DNA of 36,680 nucleotides. It comes from an uncultured Eubacteriales bacterium (GTDB lineage Bacteria; Bacillota; Clostridia; Oscillospirales; Acutalibacteraceae). The notes beneath the pieces were generated by a model. The model saw only the letters and a list, made by a program, of their open reading frames with translations, was not told where the DNA came from and searched no databases. The stretch is taken from contig UQEY01000019.1 in NCBI GenBank assembly GCA_900540235.1, forward strand, positions 1 through 36,680, in the 5' to 3' direction. Positions 1-8,025 of the stretch are shown here, piece after piece (the first letter of the stretch is position 1; the number at the start of each line of letters is the position of its first letter). Position numbers and translations under genes: made by a program.

Positions 1-14
1 ACGAGGGAAGTGGC

Positions 15-66
15 GGCTTCGCCGTCGATAGGAGAGAAACCTATGTTATGCTAAACTATAATTTAT
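15..66. repeat. Left terminal inverted repeat
   Basis: These 52 bases are the reverse complement of 36629-36680 with one mismatch (C at 56); the first 41 bases match exactly. The repeat contains small internal inverted repeats: GGCTTCGCC, and ATAGG...CCTAT around AGAGAAA. Nothing in it codes. It could be a dispersed genomic repeat at which the assembly broke, or a genuine element boundary. The core housekeeping content between the copies argues against a simple transposon. Confidence 0.85.
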
Positions 67-83
67 ATCACCTCGGTAAATAC

Positions 84-116
84 AAAAAGACCACAGCCGA
101 AGCTGTGGTCTTTTTG
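84..116 (-). terminator. Rho-independent terminator, probably bidirectional
   Basis: A perfect 9-bp stem, GACCACAGC / GCTGTGGTC, closes a CGAA tetraloop and has A and T tracts on both sides. It sits just past the stop of the 50-residue peptide gene and would end the minus-strand transcript that includes the giant secreted protein. Confidence 0.9.
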
Positions 117-124
117 TTTTGTGA

Positions 125-277
125 TTAATTGAAGAAATCGTAATCGTCGCCGTCACCAAGGTCCGGTCCTTTATCAGGAACATCCGGAATATTAGGGTCA
201 GAAGTCATAACTACATCACTTGTTGGGAGTGCATAATTACGAATTTGAATTTCAGGTTCTTCATAAAGCTTTTTCAT
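125..277 (-). CDS. Small 50-residue acidic-tailed peptide, unknown function
   Basis: This short frame begins MKKLYEEPEIQIRNYALPTS and ends in an Asp/Gly/Pro-rich tail finishing DDYDFFN. The Met at 277 is chosen because AAGGGAG lies 10 nt upstream; a Met two codons earlier (283) is only 4 nt from it. The gene starts 19 nt after the stop of the giant secreted protein and its Shine-Dalgarno sequence follows that stop directly, so the two are very likely co-transcribed and perhaps translationally coupled. The pattern of basic MKK-Y--P start, a hydrophobic strand, a D-V--TS motif and an acidic tail resembles short uncharacterised Firmicutes proteins sometimes considered as modified-peptide precursors; that is recollection, not a search. 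It has no Cys, no signal peptide and no adjacent modification enzyme. Confidence 0.7.
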   Translation of the reverse strand: MKKLYEEPEIQIRNYALPTSDVVMTSDPNIPDVPDKGPDLGDGDDYDFFN

Positions 278-296
278 AATCATTTCTCTCCCTTCT

Positions 297-3200
297 TTAG
301 TTATTGTTTACATGGCCGGCATTTGAAGTGCTTACAGTCTTACCGTAAACTGTAATTTTTGTGCCGTCAGCCTTCTGCATTACTGAGTAAGCAGTGTACT
401 TAAAGTTATGCTCTGCTGTTGGGTTCTTAATGTTGATTACGAACTGGTTACCAACTGTGTACTTAGAAGCTTTAAGTCTTCTGATACCGTTTTTACCAAC
501 ATTTTCAACAGTCATATCGGTTGTAGTGTCGTTGTTTGTGAAGAGGAAACCACTTTCAACCATTGTGTAGCCTTTAGGTGCTACGAATGTACCGATAAGT
601 GAGAACTTAGCAAGGTCGCCTGTGTAAACAGGATCTTCTCTTGTGATTACATCAGCCTGAGGAGCTTTGTAAAGCTCTGCAGTTGACGGAACAATCTTGT
701 TGCCCTGACCGTCATAAAGATGTCTATCACTATCGGATGATTGATAGTCCTGATATTCTTGTTCGGTAAGACCTACGATAGCAACAAGTGTACCGTCCAT
801 TCCGTCATCTTTATAGTAAGAAGACTCAACATAGAAGCTGTACTTATCGCCATAAGTAAGAATTGTATTTGTAGCTGACAAGTAATCTTCATTAAGAGCA
901 GCCTTAACGATTGCATAAGCACCAGGAATGCTTACATTAACAAGCTGGTTGTAAGAAAGGTCGCTGTAAACTGTAGGGTCTGTTGCACCTTCAAAATCAT
1001 CCATTGATTTGAATACATAAACTTTGTACTTAGCAGTTGTATCTTCAACAGGTTTAAAGTTAGCAGTGATAACTGTGTTTTCACTTACTTTAGCCTGAGC
1101 ACCGGCTGCAACACCATTGTTATATGACTCAAATGTATAGAACGGAAGACTAACAGTCGGCATTGTAAATGTACCGTCAGCCTTTGTAGAAACAACAGCA
1201 AGGGTCTTGCCGTTTACTGAAGATACGATAGTTACTGTGTAGCCTGAAGCAGCATCATTAACTGCCTTTGTTGTAAGATAAGTTGTACCCTTAACAACAA
1301 AACCAAATGTAGGAGCAGTAATCATATACTTAGCAGTTGTAGGTGTGTTGTTATTTGAAGGAGCAGCATAGCTATAAGTCCATGCATAGTTTGCGCCTTC
1401 CTTAGTATCTGTTGTTGTGCCTGTGGTGATTGCACCGTTTGCATCAACAGAAATTGAAGTACCGTAAGCAACATTGCCGATTACTGAGCCGTTAAGATAA
1501 ACATCATAAGTCTTAACTTTAATGCCGTTAAGAGCGGCTGCGATTGCAGCGTCAAGAGCAGACTGGCTGTCATAGAGGAAGCCCTTCACTGTCTTGCTTG
1601 CAACTGTTACATCCTTAGTATCTGCAAAGGTCTTTGACAAATCATCATAGATATCTTCGTCGGTATAGCCCTTTTCAGTCTGCATTTGCTTGAGAGCGTC
1701 AGCAGCAGATGTTTCAATATTAACTTCAACTAATGAAGCTGCGAGTGATGTGAGTGTAGCTGTTTGAGCGTCAATAGCTGACTGAGCATCAGCCATTACA
1801 TCAGCCTTTTGATCATCAGTGTAATCAAAATATGTGAGCTTAGCAAGTTCACTTGCTACATTTTCAAGAGCAGCAGCAGTAAACTTATTGTCAACAATCT
1901 TATCAACAAGTGCGTTCTTAGCTGCATTGAATGCATCCCAGTTAGCTGCGTTAAGAGTAGCATCATACTGAGCTGTATAAGTAGCATCTTCTGTTACTGC
2001 AGCGTCAGGGTCAAATGTAGGAGTCCAACCGTTGAATGAGTATGTGTAGCTACCGTCAACATAGTTAGGAGTTTGAATTGTGTTGAACTGGTCAGCAGCT
2101 GTTTCGGTAACATTCTTGCCGTATTTAACATTTACAACTGTTGAAGCGTCAGCACCGTTTGCATTCTTATAGTTGAATGTAAGATTAAGAGTCTTAACTT
2201 CAAGAGCGTTATATGCATTCCAAAGATTTGTATATCTCTGCTGAATTACAGTAACAAGGTTCTTAAGACCGTTTGTGTTCTTAATGTTTGAATAACCGAG
2301 GTTAGCCTGAGCATCTTCAAGAGCTTTTGTAAATGCTGACCAAGAAGCGTCACTGTACATTTGAGAATCTTTAAGCTTTGCATTTGCAAGGTCAACAAGT
2401 TCAACAAGTGATGAAATATCAACGATAGTTACGCTTGGTGTAAGGTAAGTATCTGTCATTTCAGATGTGTACCAGTTGTAACCGCAGTAGTTAGCTGTGT
2501 TAGTACAGTTCCAAGAACCAACCGCACCAAATCTTGTGGTCATATTGTAAACCTTTGATGCAGGCATAGTTGTAGCTGAAAGCTCCTGCTTTGTTGTTGC
2601 AGGGATATGGAAACCGAAGTTACCGCTTGCATAGATTTTTGCTTCGTTATCGTCACCGTTTGAACGAGCAAAAATAGCACCGTAAATAGGGCTCTGAGCA
2701 GAACCTGTTGTTTCACCTAAGATTGGGTCAAGGTCTGTGGTAAGAGCTGTGTCATAATCGTTAATCTGAGTACCGTCATTTGTTACAATCTTGTAGTCAG
2801 AGTTATTGAAGTTATTGTTACCGGTATACTTGAGACCGTGAACAAAGAAGCCTTTACCGCCCTCATCAATCTTACCGGTATCAAGAACAGCCTTATATGT
2901 TTCCTTCTGTTCGTCAGAAAGAGCTTTAGGTGTTGATGTCCAACCGTCTGAATTGATATGAGCCTTAGTGTTTAAATCGCCAAGCTTAGGAGCTGTAGCA
3001 TCAATAGAGATAGAATCAAGTGAGTTATTGATTCTTGAATTGATTGTTGTACCGAAAGTTACATTGAATTTACCGAAGTCAACATCCATAGCTTCGTGCT
3101 TTGTTCTAAAGATGAAAGCGAAGCCGGTGTAGTCACCTTCAACAAATTGAGTACCTTGGTCTTTAAGTGTAATTCTATTGATGTTGTTTGTGTTATCGTT

Positions 3201-5213
3201 TGCAAAAATTGTACCGTCAGGAATCTTAGTAAATGAATACTGAAGAGCATTGTATGTTTTAATTACAGCGTCAACAATCTTTGTATATTCATCATACTGA
3301 GCGTCATAATCGGTCAAGTCGGTATTAGCAAGTTTTGCATAATAAACCTTTGCATCATCAAGTGCATTTTTAAATGATGCATAGTTACTATAATCTGTTG
3401 GGTTAGCAACTTTATTTTCAAGTTGAAGAACTGTGTCAAGAGAAGTTGTACCCTGAGTAGTTATTGTGTTATATGCCGAACTGATACGAAGAGTTGCGAT
3501 AGCGTTATTGAGCTTTTCAAGATTAGAAGCTACAAGAGCTTTACCTGTGCCTGCTTCGTCATCATCAGGAGCATATGCAGGAACACCCCAGTTATCTGCC
3601 GAACCCCAAACAGCAGCCTTAACTTCATTTACAGTTGCAAGAACTGCTTTGTAAGAAGCTGATGTAAAGAAGTTAGCATCATATGATTCAAATGTCTTAA
3701 TAGCTGTAACAAGAGCAGTTGTGTCAACCTTTGCTACATTTGTTTTAAGACCATTGTATGCAGTTGTAACAGCATTTGCATATGCTTTAGCTGTATCGGC
3801 ATCTGTATAATGGGTTTCAGTTGTGAAATCAGTTGTGTTGATGTTTGCAAAGTAGTCACGAACTGTTTCGTAAGCTTCAGTAAATGTTGCCCAAGAATCA
3901 GCTGTATACTTGTCACCGCCTTCAGCATATGTCTGCCTTACTTGTGAGCTCATAGCATCACGAAGTGCCTCCCAAGCTTCACTGTTAGTGGTGCTTGTGC
4001 TTGCACTGTTCATTGTTGAAACAACACTTGAAGCAGCTCTGCAGTAACCGTCAATATCGTTTGAAGAAGTGAAGTAACTGCTTGGTTCAAATGCAGTAGC
4101 GGCATCCATAGCCTTGATATACTGAATAAGGCTACCTTCCGAATATTCGCCAAGGTCAACGCCCTTCATCTTTGAGCCGTTTGACTTGATAGCATCAATA
4201 ACATATTTGTAGTTAACAACATGAATTTTTGTTGTACCTGTTACTGTCGGTGAAGCAGAATCGTTAATGTTGTTAGCAAAATTATTGGAAGAACCGATGT
4301 GAGCTTTAAGAGTAGGAACTACATCAGCCTTGAGCTTAGCGCCTGTGCCTGTACCGAATGTGCTTGCGCCGTTCTTAAATACCAAAAGGTTTGCAAAATA
4401 CTTATTAGCATAGCTTCTACGGCCGCTACGAATCTGATAAACAGTACCTGCTTTGGATGTGTTGTTAGCAAGGTCATAGCTGTTGCCGTTAGTAATCCAA
4501 GACCAGTTAAAGTCGAAATTGTTACCGGCTGTACCACGCCAATTACTGTCTAAAGCAAAGTCGTTTGACCCAGATACGATAGCAGATACATATCTAGGCT
4601 TATTTCCGCCAATGCCGGCATCACCTTCACCTGATGTAATTGCCATAATAGCGGTAGCAGGGTCAGTTATACCGTCGTACATCAATGTAGCCTCAGGATA
4701 GTAAAGAGTCAATGCCGAAAATTTTTCAGCAGCTGTTTTACCGTCGTTACCGTTTGTGTCAATACCGGTTTCAAGCCAAAGAACATTCTTGTATGCCTTA
4801 GCATAGTCCTCTGAACCGTAACCGGTTGAATCAGCAGGGAAAACCTTAGTTGTACGATATTTGTCAGTATTGGCAGAAGCACCTGTGAACACACTCATTG
4901 CGTTCATAGCGGCAGTCAACTTGCCTGCCAAGCCGTTAAGTGCAGTTTCTTTACCGCCGTAAATGTAAGCGTCAAGACCTTGCTGACAGTTAACATATGC
5001 CTGGTAAGCCGGAGTAACATTAGAATAAGCAGCGTTAGGTTCAGCAAGCTTTGACTTAAATTCTGACATTGCGTTTTTCACTTCTGTAACAGCGGCATCA
5101 TTTTCAGCGTCAATATAACCGTTAGCGGCAAAAACGCTCATCGGAAGCGCTGTGATAACCATCATTACAGCAAGAAAAGCAGCCAAAATCTTTTTGGAAA
5201 GCCTTTTTTTCAT
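297..5213 (-). CDS. Giant secreted surface-type protein with FIVAR-like and InlB-B-like modules
   Basis: The product is about 1638 residues. Start Met at 5213 (MKKRLSKKILAAFLAVMM) is chosen over an in-frame Met 9 codons upstream because AGGAGG at 5223-5228 lies 9 nt before it. Residues 1-30 are a signal peptide (KKR, hydrophobic core, SVFA cleavage). The mature part has FIVAR-like helical segments marked by SW/YxxFxxAxxxA patterns near residues 436-500, 940-1005 and 1085-1150, and an InlB-B/Flg_new-like beta module near 1006-1080 (FNYKNANGAD..., FNGW, AQYD). Ala, Thr, Asn and Asp are abundant and Cys nearly absent, typical of exported low-GC proteins. No LPXTG motif, C-terminal membrane segment, dockerin or SLH domain is visible, so it is either released or held non-covalently. 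It has its own consensus promoter and a ~150-nt leader. Binding or adhesion is plausible by family; no catalytic domain was recognised. Confidence 0.85.
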   Translation of the reverse strand: MKKRLSKKILAAFLAVMMVITALPMSVFAANGYIDAENDAAVTEVKNAMSEFKSKLAEPNAAYSNVTPAYQAYVNCQQGLDAYIYGGKETALNGLAGKLTAAMNAMSVFTGASANTDKYRTTKVFPADSTGYGSEDYAKAYKNVLWLETGIDTNGNDGKTAAEKFSALTLYYPEATLMYDGITDPATAIMAITSGEGDAGIGGNKPRYVSAIVSGSNDFALDSNWRGTAGNNFDFNWSWITNGNSYDLANNTSKAGTVYQIRSGRRSYANKYFANLLVFKNGASTFGTGTGAKLKADVVPTLKAHIGSSNNFANNINDSASPTVTGTTKIHVVNYKYVIDAIKSNGSKMKGVDLGEYSEGSLIQYIKAMDAATAFEPSSYFTSSNDIDGYCRAASSVVSTMNSASTSTTNSEAWEALRDAMSSQVRQTYAEGGDKYTADSWATFTEAYETVRDYFANINTTDFTTETHYTDADTAKAYANAVTTAYNGLKTNVAKVDTTALVTAIKTFESYDANFFTSASYKAVLATVNEVKAAVWGSADNWGVPAYAPDDDEAGTGKALVASNLEKLNNAIATLRISSAYNTITTQGTTSLDTVLQLENKVANPTDYSNYASFKNALDDAKVYYAKLANTDLTDYDAQYDEYTKIVDAVIKTYNALQYSFTKIPDGTIFANDNTNNINRITLKDQGTQFVEGDYTGFAFIFRTKHEAMDVDFGKFNVTFGTTINSRINNSLDSISIDATAPKLGDLNTKAHINSDGWTSTPKALSDEQKETYKAVLDTGKIDEGGKGFFVHGLKYTGNNNFNNSDYKIVTNDGTQINDYDTALTTDLDPILGETTGSAQSPIYGAIFARSNGDDNEAKIYASGNFGFHIPATTKQELSATTMPASKVYNMTTRFGAVGSWNCTNTANYCGYNWYTSEMTDTYLTPSVTIVDISSLVELVDLANAKLKDSQMYSDASWSAFTKALEDAQANLGYSNIKNTNGLKNLVTVIQQRYTNLWNAYNALEVKTLNLTFNYKNANGADASTVVNVKYGKNVTETAADQFNTIQTPNYVDGSYTYSFNGWTPTFDPDAAVTEDATYTAQYDATLNAANWDAFNAAKNALVDKIVDNKFTAAALENVASELAKLTYFDYTDDQKADVMADAQSAIDAQTATLTSLAASLVEVNIETSAADALKQMQTEKGYTDEDIYDDLSKTFADTKDVTVASKTVKGFLYDSQSALDAAIAAALNGIKVKTYDVYLNGSVIGNVAYGTSISVDANGAITTGTTTDTKEGANYAWTYSYAAPSNNNTPTTAKYMITAPTFGFVVKGTTYLTTKAVNDAASGYTVTIVSSVNGKTLAVVSTKADGTFTMPTVSLPFYTFESYNNGVAAGAQAKVSENTVITANFKPVEDTTAKYKVYVFKSMDDFEGATDPTVYSDLSYNQLVNVSIPGAYAIVKAALNEDYLSATNTILTYGDKYSFYVESSYYKDDGMDGTLVAIVGLTEQEYQDYQSSDSDRHLYDGQGNKIVPSTAELYKAPQADVITREDPVYTGDLAKFSLIGTFVAPKGYTMVESGFLFTNNDTTTDMTVENVGKNGIRRLKASKYTVGNQFVINIKNPTAEHNFKYTAYSVMQKADGTKITVYGKTVSTSNAGHVNNN

Positions 5214-5360
5214 TTTTCTTTTCCTCCTTAAAATTTGCAATTACTCTTGTTTGCTGGCTTTTGCACCGCTGTTTACCTGACCAAAAACAAACGATACCGC
5301 CGGCAAAAATCGCTTTTGCAGTGTGTAAACGGGCATAGTTACCCTATTTACACAATTATT

Positions 5361-5396
5361 TGGTTACATTATATCATTGCGTTATAATTATGTCAA
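5361..5396 (-). promoter_or_regulatory. Consensus sigma-A promoter of the giant secreted protein
   Basis: On the minus strand TTGACA (5391-5396) and TATAAT (5368-5373) are both perfect, separated by 17 nt. The predicted start is near 5361, leaving a leader of about 150 nt before the ATG at 5213. The leader contains a small hairpin (GCAAAA / TTTTGC, 5303-5319). Confidence 0.85.
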
Positions 5397-5529
5397 TAGA
5401 ATAAGGCTATTTTTAGGTAACAAATGTTTACAATTTTTTAATATTTATTTGCAAAATATCACAATTTTTTTAGACATTTGTAGAATTATTGTCAAATATG
5501 ATGAAAAATGTTGAGTAAAAAACAAAAGC

Positions 5530-5553
5530 GGGCGAACAATGTTCGCCCCTACG
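5530..5553 (+). repeat. Palindromic repeat copy 1 (CTACG flank), also a minus-strand terminator
   Basis: GGGCGAAC-AAT-GTTCGCCC is followed by CTACG. Read on the minus strand, the same perfect 8-bp hairpin is followed by GCTTTTGTTTTTT, so it can end the operon that closes with the sortase-like gene. The gap 5214-5727 otherwise holds the promoter and leader of the giant gene, a second repeat copy and the hairpins at 5638-5697. Confidence 0.85.
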
Positions 5554-5593
5554 GTTATTTTATCATTTAGACAGTTCTAAGTAATAAAACTTT

Positions 5594-5617
5594 CGTAGGG
5601 GCGAATATCATTAGCCC
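5594..5617 (-). repeat. Palindromic repeat copy 2, inverted relative to copy 1
   Basis: CGTAGGGGCGAAT-ATC-ATTAGCCC has one mismatch in the stem. Its CGTAGGGG flank faces the CCCCTACG flank of copy 1, so the two form a composite inverted repeat of about 88 bp. Confidence 0.8.
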
Positions 5618-5637
5618 GTTATAAAACTACTCACTAC

Positions 5638-5697
5638 GAAACAGTTCCCCGAACTGTTTCTCCCAAATTTGTTGCTCCTTAGGGTCGCCAAATTTGG
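5638..5697. other. Cluster of short palindromes after the sortase-like gene
   Basis: A 10-bp perfect hairpin GAAACAGTTC / GAACTGTTTC with loop CCC (5638-5660) is followed by two copies of the self-complementary CCAAATTTG (5663-5671 and 5688-5696), which can pair with each other. No coding sequence is seen. It may be the 3' end structure of the minus-strand operon. Confidence 0.55.
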
Positions 5698-5727
5698 AGT
5701 CTCGTGTCTCTTGTGCTTGCGCACAAT

Positions 5728-6834
5728 TCACTCATAATCTTTAATCGTTTGTTCAACTGTTTTGTTGCCGACAACGATTGTAGGATACCACTTAGCCGTA
5801 AAATTAAAATAGTTTTTCTCCCCTGTTTCGTCAAAAATAACCTGAGGATAGAAGATATGGGAGCGTGGTGTGGCAGTAAGCTTTTTGTCATCATTTCTTG
5901 CAACACCGACAACGACAAACCTAAAATCTTTGTGGAAATCGGTCGGGCAGGAAACGGTTAAAAGCGTATCGCCACGGGTGACGGTAATACCGGTTGAATA
6001 AAGCGATTTATTCTTAATTCTGTCAAGGAAGTCAAGTGCGCTTTGAGGAGTTTGGCGCTCGGTTACATTGTATGGAAAAATGTAGTCGCCGTCATCCTCA
6101 GCCTTAGTATTGGTATAATAAGCCGCAACGACCTTAAAATTATAGTCAGCCGTTAAATCGGAATAGGAAATAAAACCGGTGGCATTATTGTTATAGCTGT
6201 CTGCCGAAGAATAGAAGCTTTCAAGAGAATTGTCATTAAGATAAACAACATTGTTGAAAACCTGCGCACCTTTAACCGAGCGCTCGATATAAGGCTTGTC
6301 ACCTGTTTTTTTGGTGTAAACGCTTGAATCAAGGTTGATATCTTTAATTTTAATATATCCTGCGAGGCTTGAGTTTTTGCCGTAGGAATCACAATACTTT
6401 TCCAAAATATCGGACGGAAAAGAAACCGACGGATACTTTTTTTGATAAGTTTTGAGATAAGCGTTTTGAGAAGACTTTATCGCATTTCCTATGCCAAAGA
6501 CTGCGCCTACAACAAGTGCTATAATTAATACTATTATAATAGGTATTTTAAATGAGAATTTTTTGTCAGGTTTTTCAACCGATTCCTTTTCATTTTTAAC
6601 CTTTTCTTTTTTAGGCTTTTTTTCTTTCTTTACTTTTTCTTTCTTCGGCTTAGGTTCGGCGTTTTCTTCGCTTTCCGCCTTGGAAAAATCAATATGCTTT
6701 TTAGGAGGGGCAACAGGAACGGGGATATATTTTTCTTTTTCGCCCTCGTTTTGCCTGCTTTCCCTTTTAGCCTGAAAGTCTTTTAAAATATCATCAATGC
6801 TTTCGTTATTGAAATCTTTTTTATCTTCACTCAT
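5728..6834 (-). CDS. Membrane-anchored class-B-sortase-like protein lacking catalytic His
   Basis: The 368-residue protein has a Lys/Glu-rich cytosolic region (1-94), one membrane segment (about 95-117) and an extracellular domain that follows the sortase B plan: GYIKIKDINLDSSVY (159-173) matches the usual GWIKI..I.YPV strand, and LLTVSCPTDF...DFRFVVVGV (291-311) matches the TLSTC...R strand pair. The nucleophile Cys296 and the Arg305 position are kept. The YGHN motif that normally carries the catalytic His aligns with YLND (198-201), so the His seems lost. It starts 2 nt after the thiI stop and closes the operon, without a strong Shine-Dalgarno sequence, so coupled translation is likely. Either it is an inactive sortase homologue with a scaffold role, or my alignment of the His region is wrong; the overall sortase assignment is moderately sure. 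Confidence 0.65.
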   Translation of the reverse strand: MSEDKKDFNNESIDDILKDFQAKRESRQNEGEKEKYIPVPVAPPKKHIDFSKAESEENAEPKPKKEKVKKEKKPKKEKVKNEKESVEKPDKKFSFKIPIIIVLIIALVVGAVFGIGNAIKSSQNAYLKTYQKKYPSVSFPSDILEKYCDSYGKNSSLAGYIKIKDINLDSSVYTKKTGDKPYIERSVKGAQVFNNVVYLNDNSLESFYSSADSYNNNATGFISYSDLTADYNFKVVAAYYTNTKAEDDGDYIFPYNVTERQTPQSALDFLDRIKNKSLYSTGITVTRGDTLLTVSCPTDFHKDFRFVVVGVARNDDKKLTATPRSHIFYPQVIFDETGEKNYFNFTAKWYPTIVVGNKTVEQTIKDYE

Positions 6835-6836
6835 AA

Positions 6837-8009
6837 TTATTTAATAATAACTTTCTTAACATTTTCTATAGCAGTGTTAAGCATTTGGTCAAGGTTTGGT
6901 ATTTTTTCTTCAGCTTTGATAACATCATCCTTATGAGGCCTTGTTTTCGGATGCTTAGGAGTAAACACGGTGCAACAATCTTCATAAGGCTGAATTGAAA
7001 TGTCAAAAGTGTCAATCTTGCGTGAAATTGCAATAATTTCTTCCTTATCCATACCGATACAAGGTCTGAAAACAGGCATATCTGCGGCACAATCGGTACA
7101 CGCAAGCGCATACATAGTTTGGCTCGCAACCTGACCGACGCTTTCACCGGTGATAAGAGCGGTGCAATTTTGCATTTCTGCCACCCTTTGCGAAAGTTTC
7201 ATCATAAGGCGGCGCATAATAATTGTAAAATATTCCTCAGGGCAATAGTCCCTGATAGCTTCTTGAAGCTCGGTAAAAGGAACAACATAAGTGGTGATTA
7301 CACCGCTGAAGCGTGCAACTTTTTTAAGCAGGTCCATAACTTTCATCTCTGCAAGCTCGCTTGTATAAGGCGGTGAAGCAAAGTGAACGGCGCAAAGCTC
7401 AATACCACGCTTAGCCATCATATATGCCGCAACAGGTGAATCGATACCGCCGCTGATAAGTATAGCCGCACGGCCGTTGGTACCCGTCGGCATACCGCCT
7501 GCGCCCTTAATATTGTTGCCACGAACGAAAGCATATTTTTCCCTAACTTCAACGGTAACGATAATGTCCGGGTTATGAACATCAACTTTAAGGTTATTAA
7601 ACTGTGAAAGGATATATCCGCCGAGTTCCCTGCTGATTTCAGGCGATTTCATCGGGAATTTTTTATCCGAGCGCTTAGCCTCAACCTTAAAAGTCTTAGC
7701 TTCGCCGAGTTCGTCTGCAAGGTATTCGCAAGCCTTAGCCTTAATATCCTCAAAATCTTTTTCACACTCGCAAGCCCTTGAAAAAGCGGCAATGCCGAAA
7801 ACTCTTGAAATTCTGTCGCAAGCCTCGTCAAGGTCGATATCATCGTCAAGAGGAGTTACCATGATGGTTGACTGGCTCTTGGTAAATTCAAACTCACCAA
7901 GGTCTGATATTTTGTGCTTAATATTTTTTACAAGCTTATCCTCAAAGCTTGAACGGTTAAGACCCTTGAGGGCAAGCTCACCGTTTTTAACAAGTATAAT
8001 TTCTTTCAT
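6837..8009 (-). CDS. thiI: tRNA 4-thiouridine synthase ThiI (no rhodanese domain)
   Basis: ThiI activates U8 of tRNA with ATP and inserts sulfur handed over from a cysteine desulfurase; in many bacteria it also supports thiamine thiazole synthesis. The 390-residue protein has an N-terminal ferredoxin-like region and THUMP domain (about 1-165) and a PP-loop ATPase domain with SGGIDSPVA (186-194). It lacks the C-terminal rhodanese extension of E. coli ThiI, as is common in Firmicutes. The cysteine desulfurase gene lies 16 nt upstream in the same operon, the arrangement expected for a dedicated sulfur donor. The downstream sortase-like gene follows after 2 nt. Confidence 0.95.
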   Translation of the reverse strand: MKEIILVKNGELALKGLNRSSFEDKLVKNIKHKISDLGEFEFTKSQSTIMVTPLDDDIDLDEACDRISRVFGIAAFSRACECEKDFEDIKAKACEYLADELGEAKTFKVEAKRSDKKFPMKSPEISRELGGYILSQFNNLKVDVHNPDIIVTVEVREKYAFVRGNNIKGAGGMPTGTNGRAAILISGGIDSPVAAYMMAKRGIELCAVHFASPPYTSELAEMKVMDLLKKVARFSGVITTYVVPFTELQEAIRDYCPEEYFTIIMRRLMMKLSQRVAEMQNCTALITGESVGQVASQTMYALACTDCAADMPVFRPCIGMDKEEIIAISRKIDTFDISIQPYEDCCTVFTPKHPKTRPHKDDVIKAEEKIPNLDQMLNTAIENVKKVIIK

Positions 8010-8025
8010 TATATGTATTCCGTTT

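Noticed and set aside
5214..5240. Longer N-terminus for the giant secreted protein
   Set aside because: The extension would place AGGAGG inside the coding region; the Met at 5213 has ideal spacing and starts a normal signal peptide.
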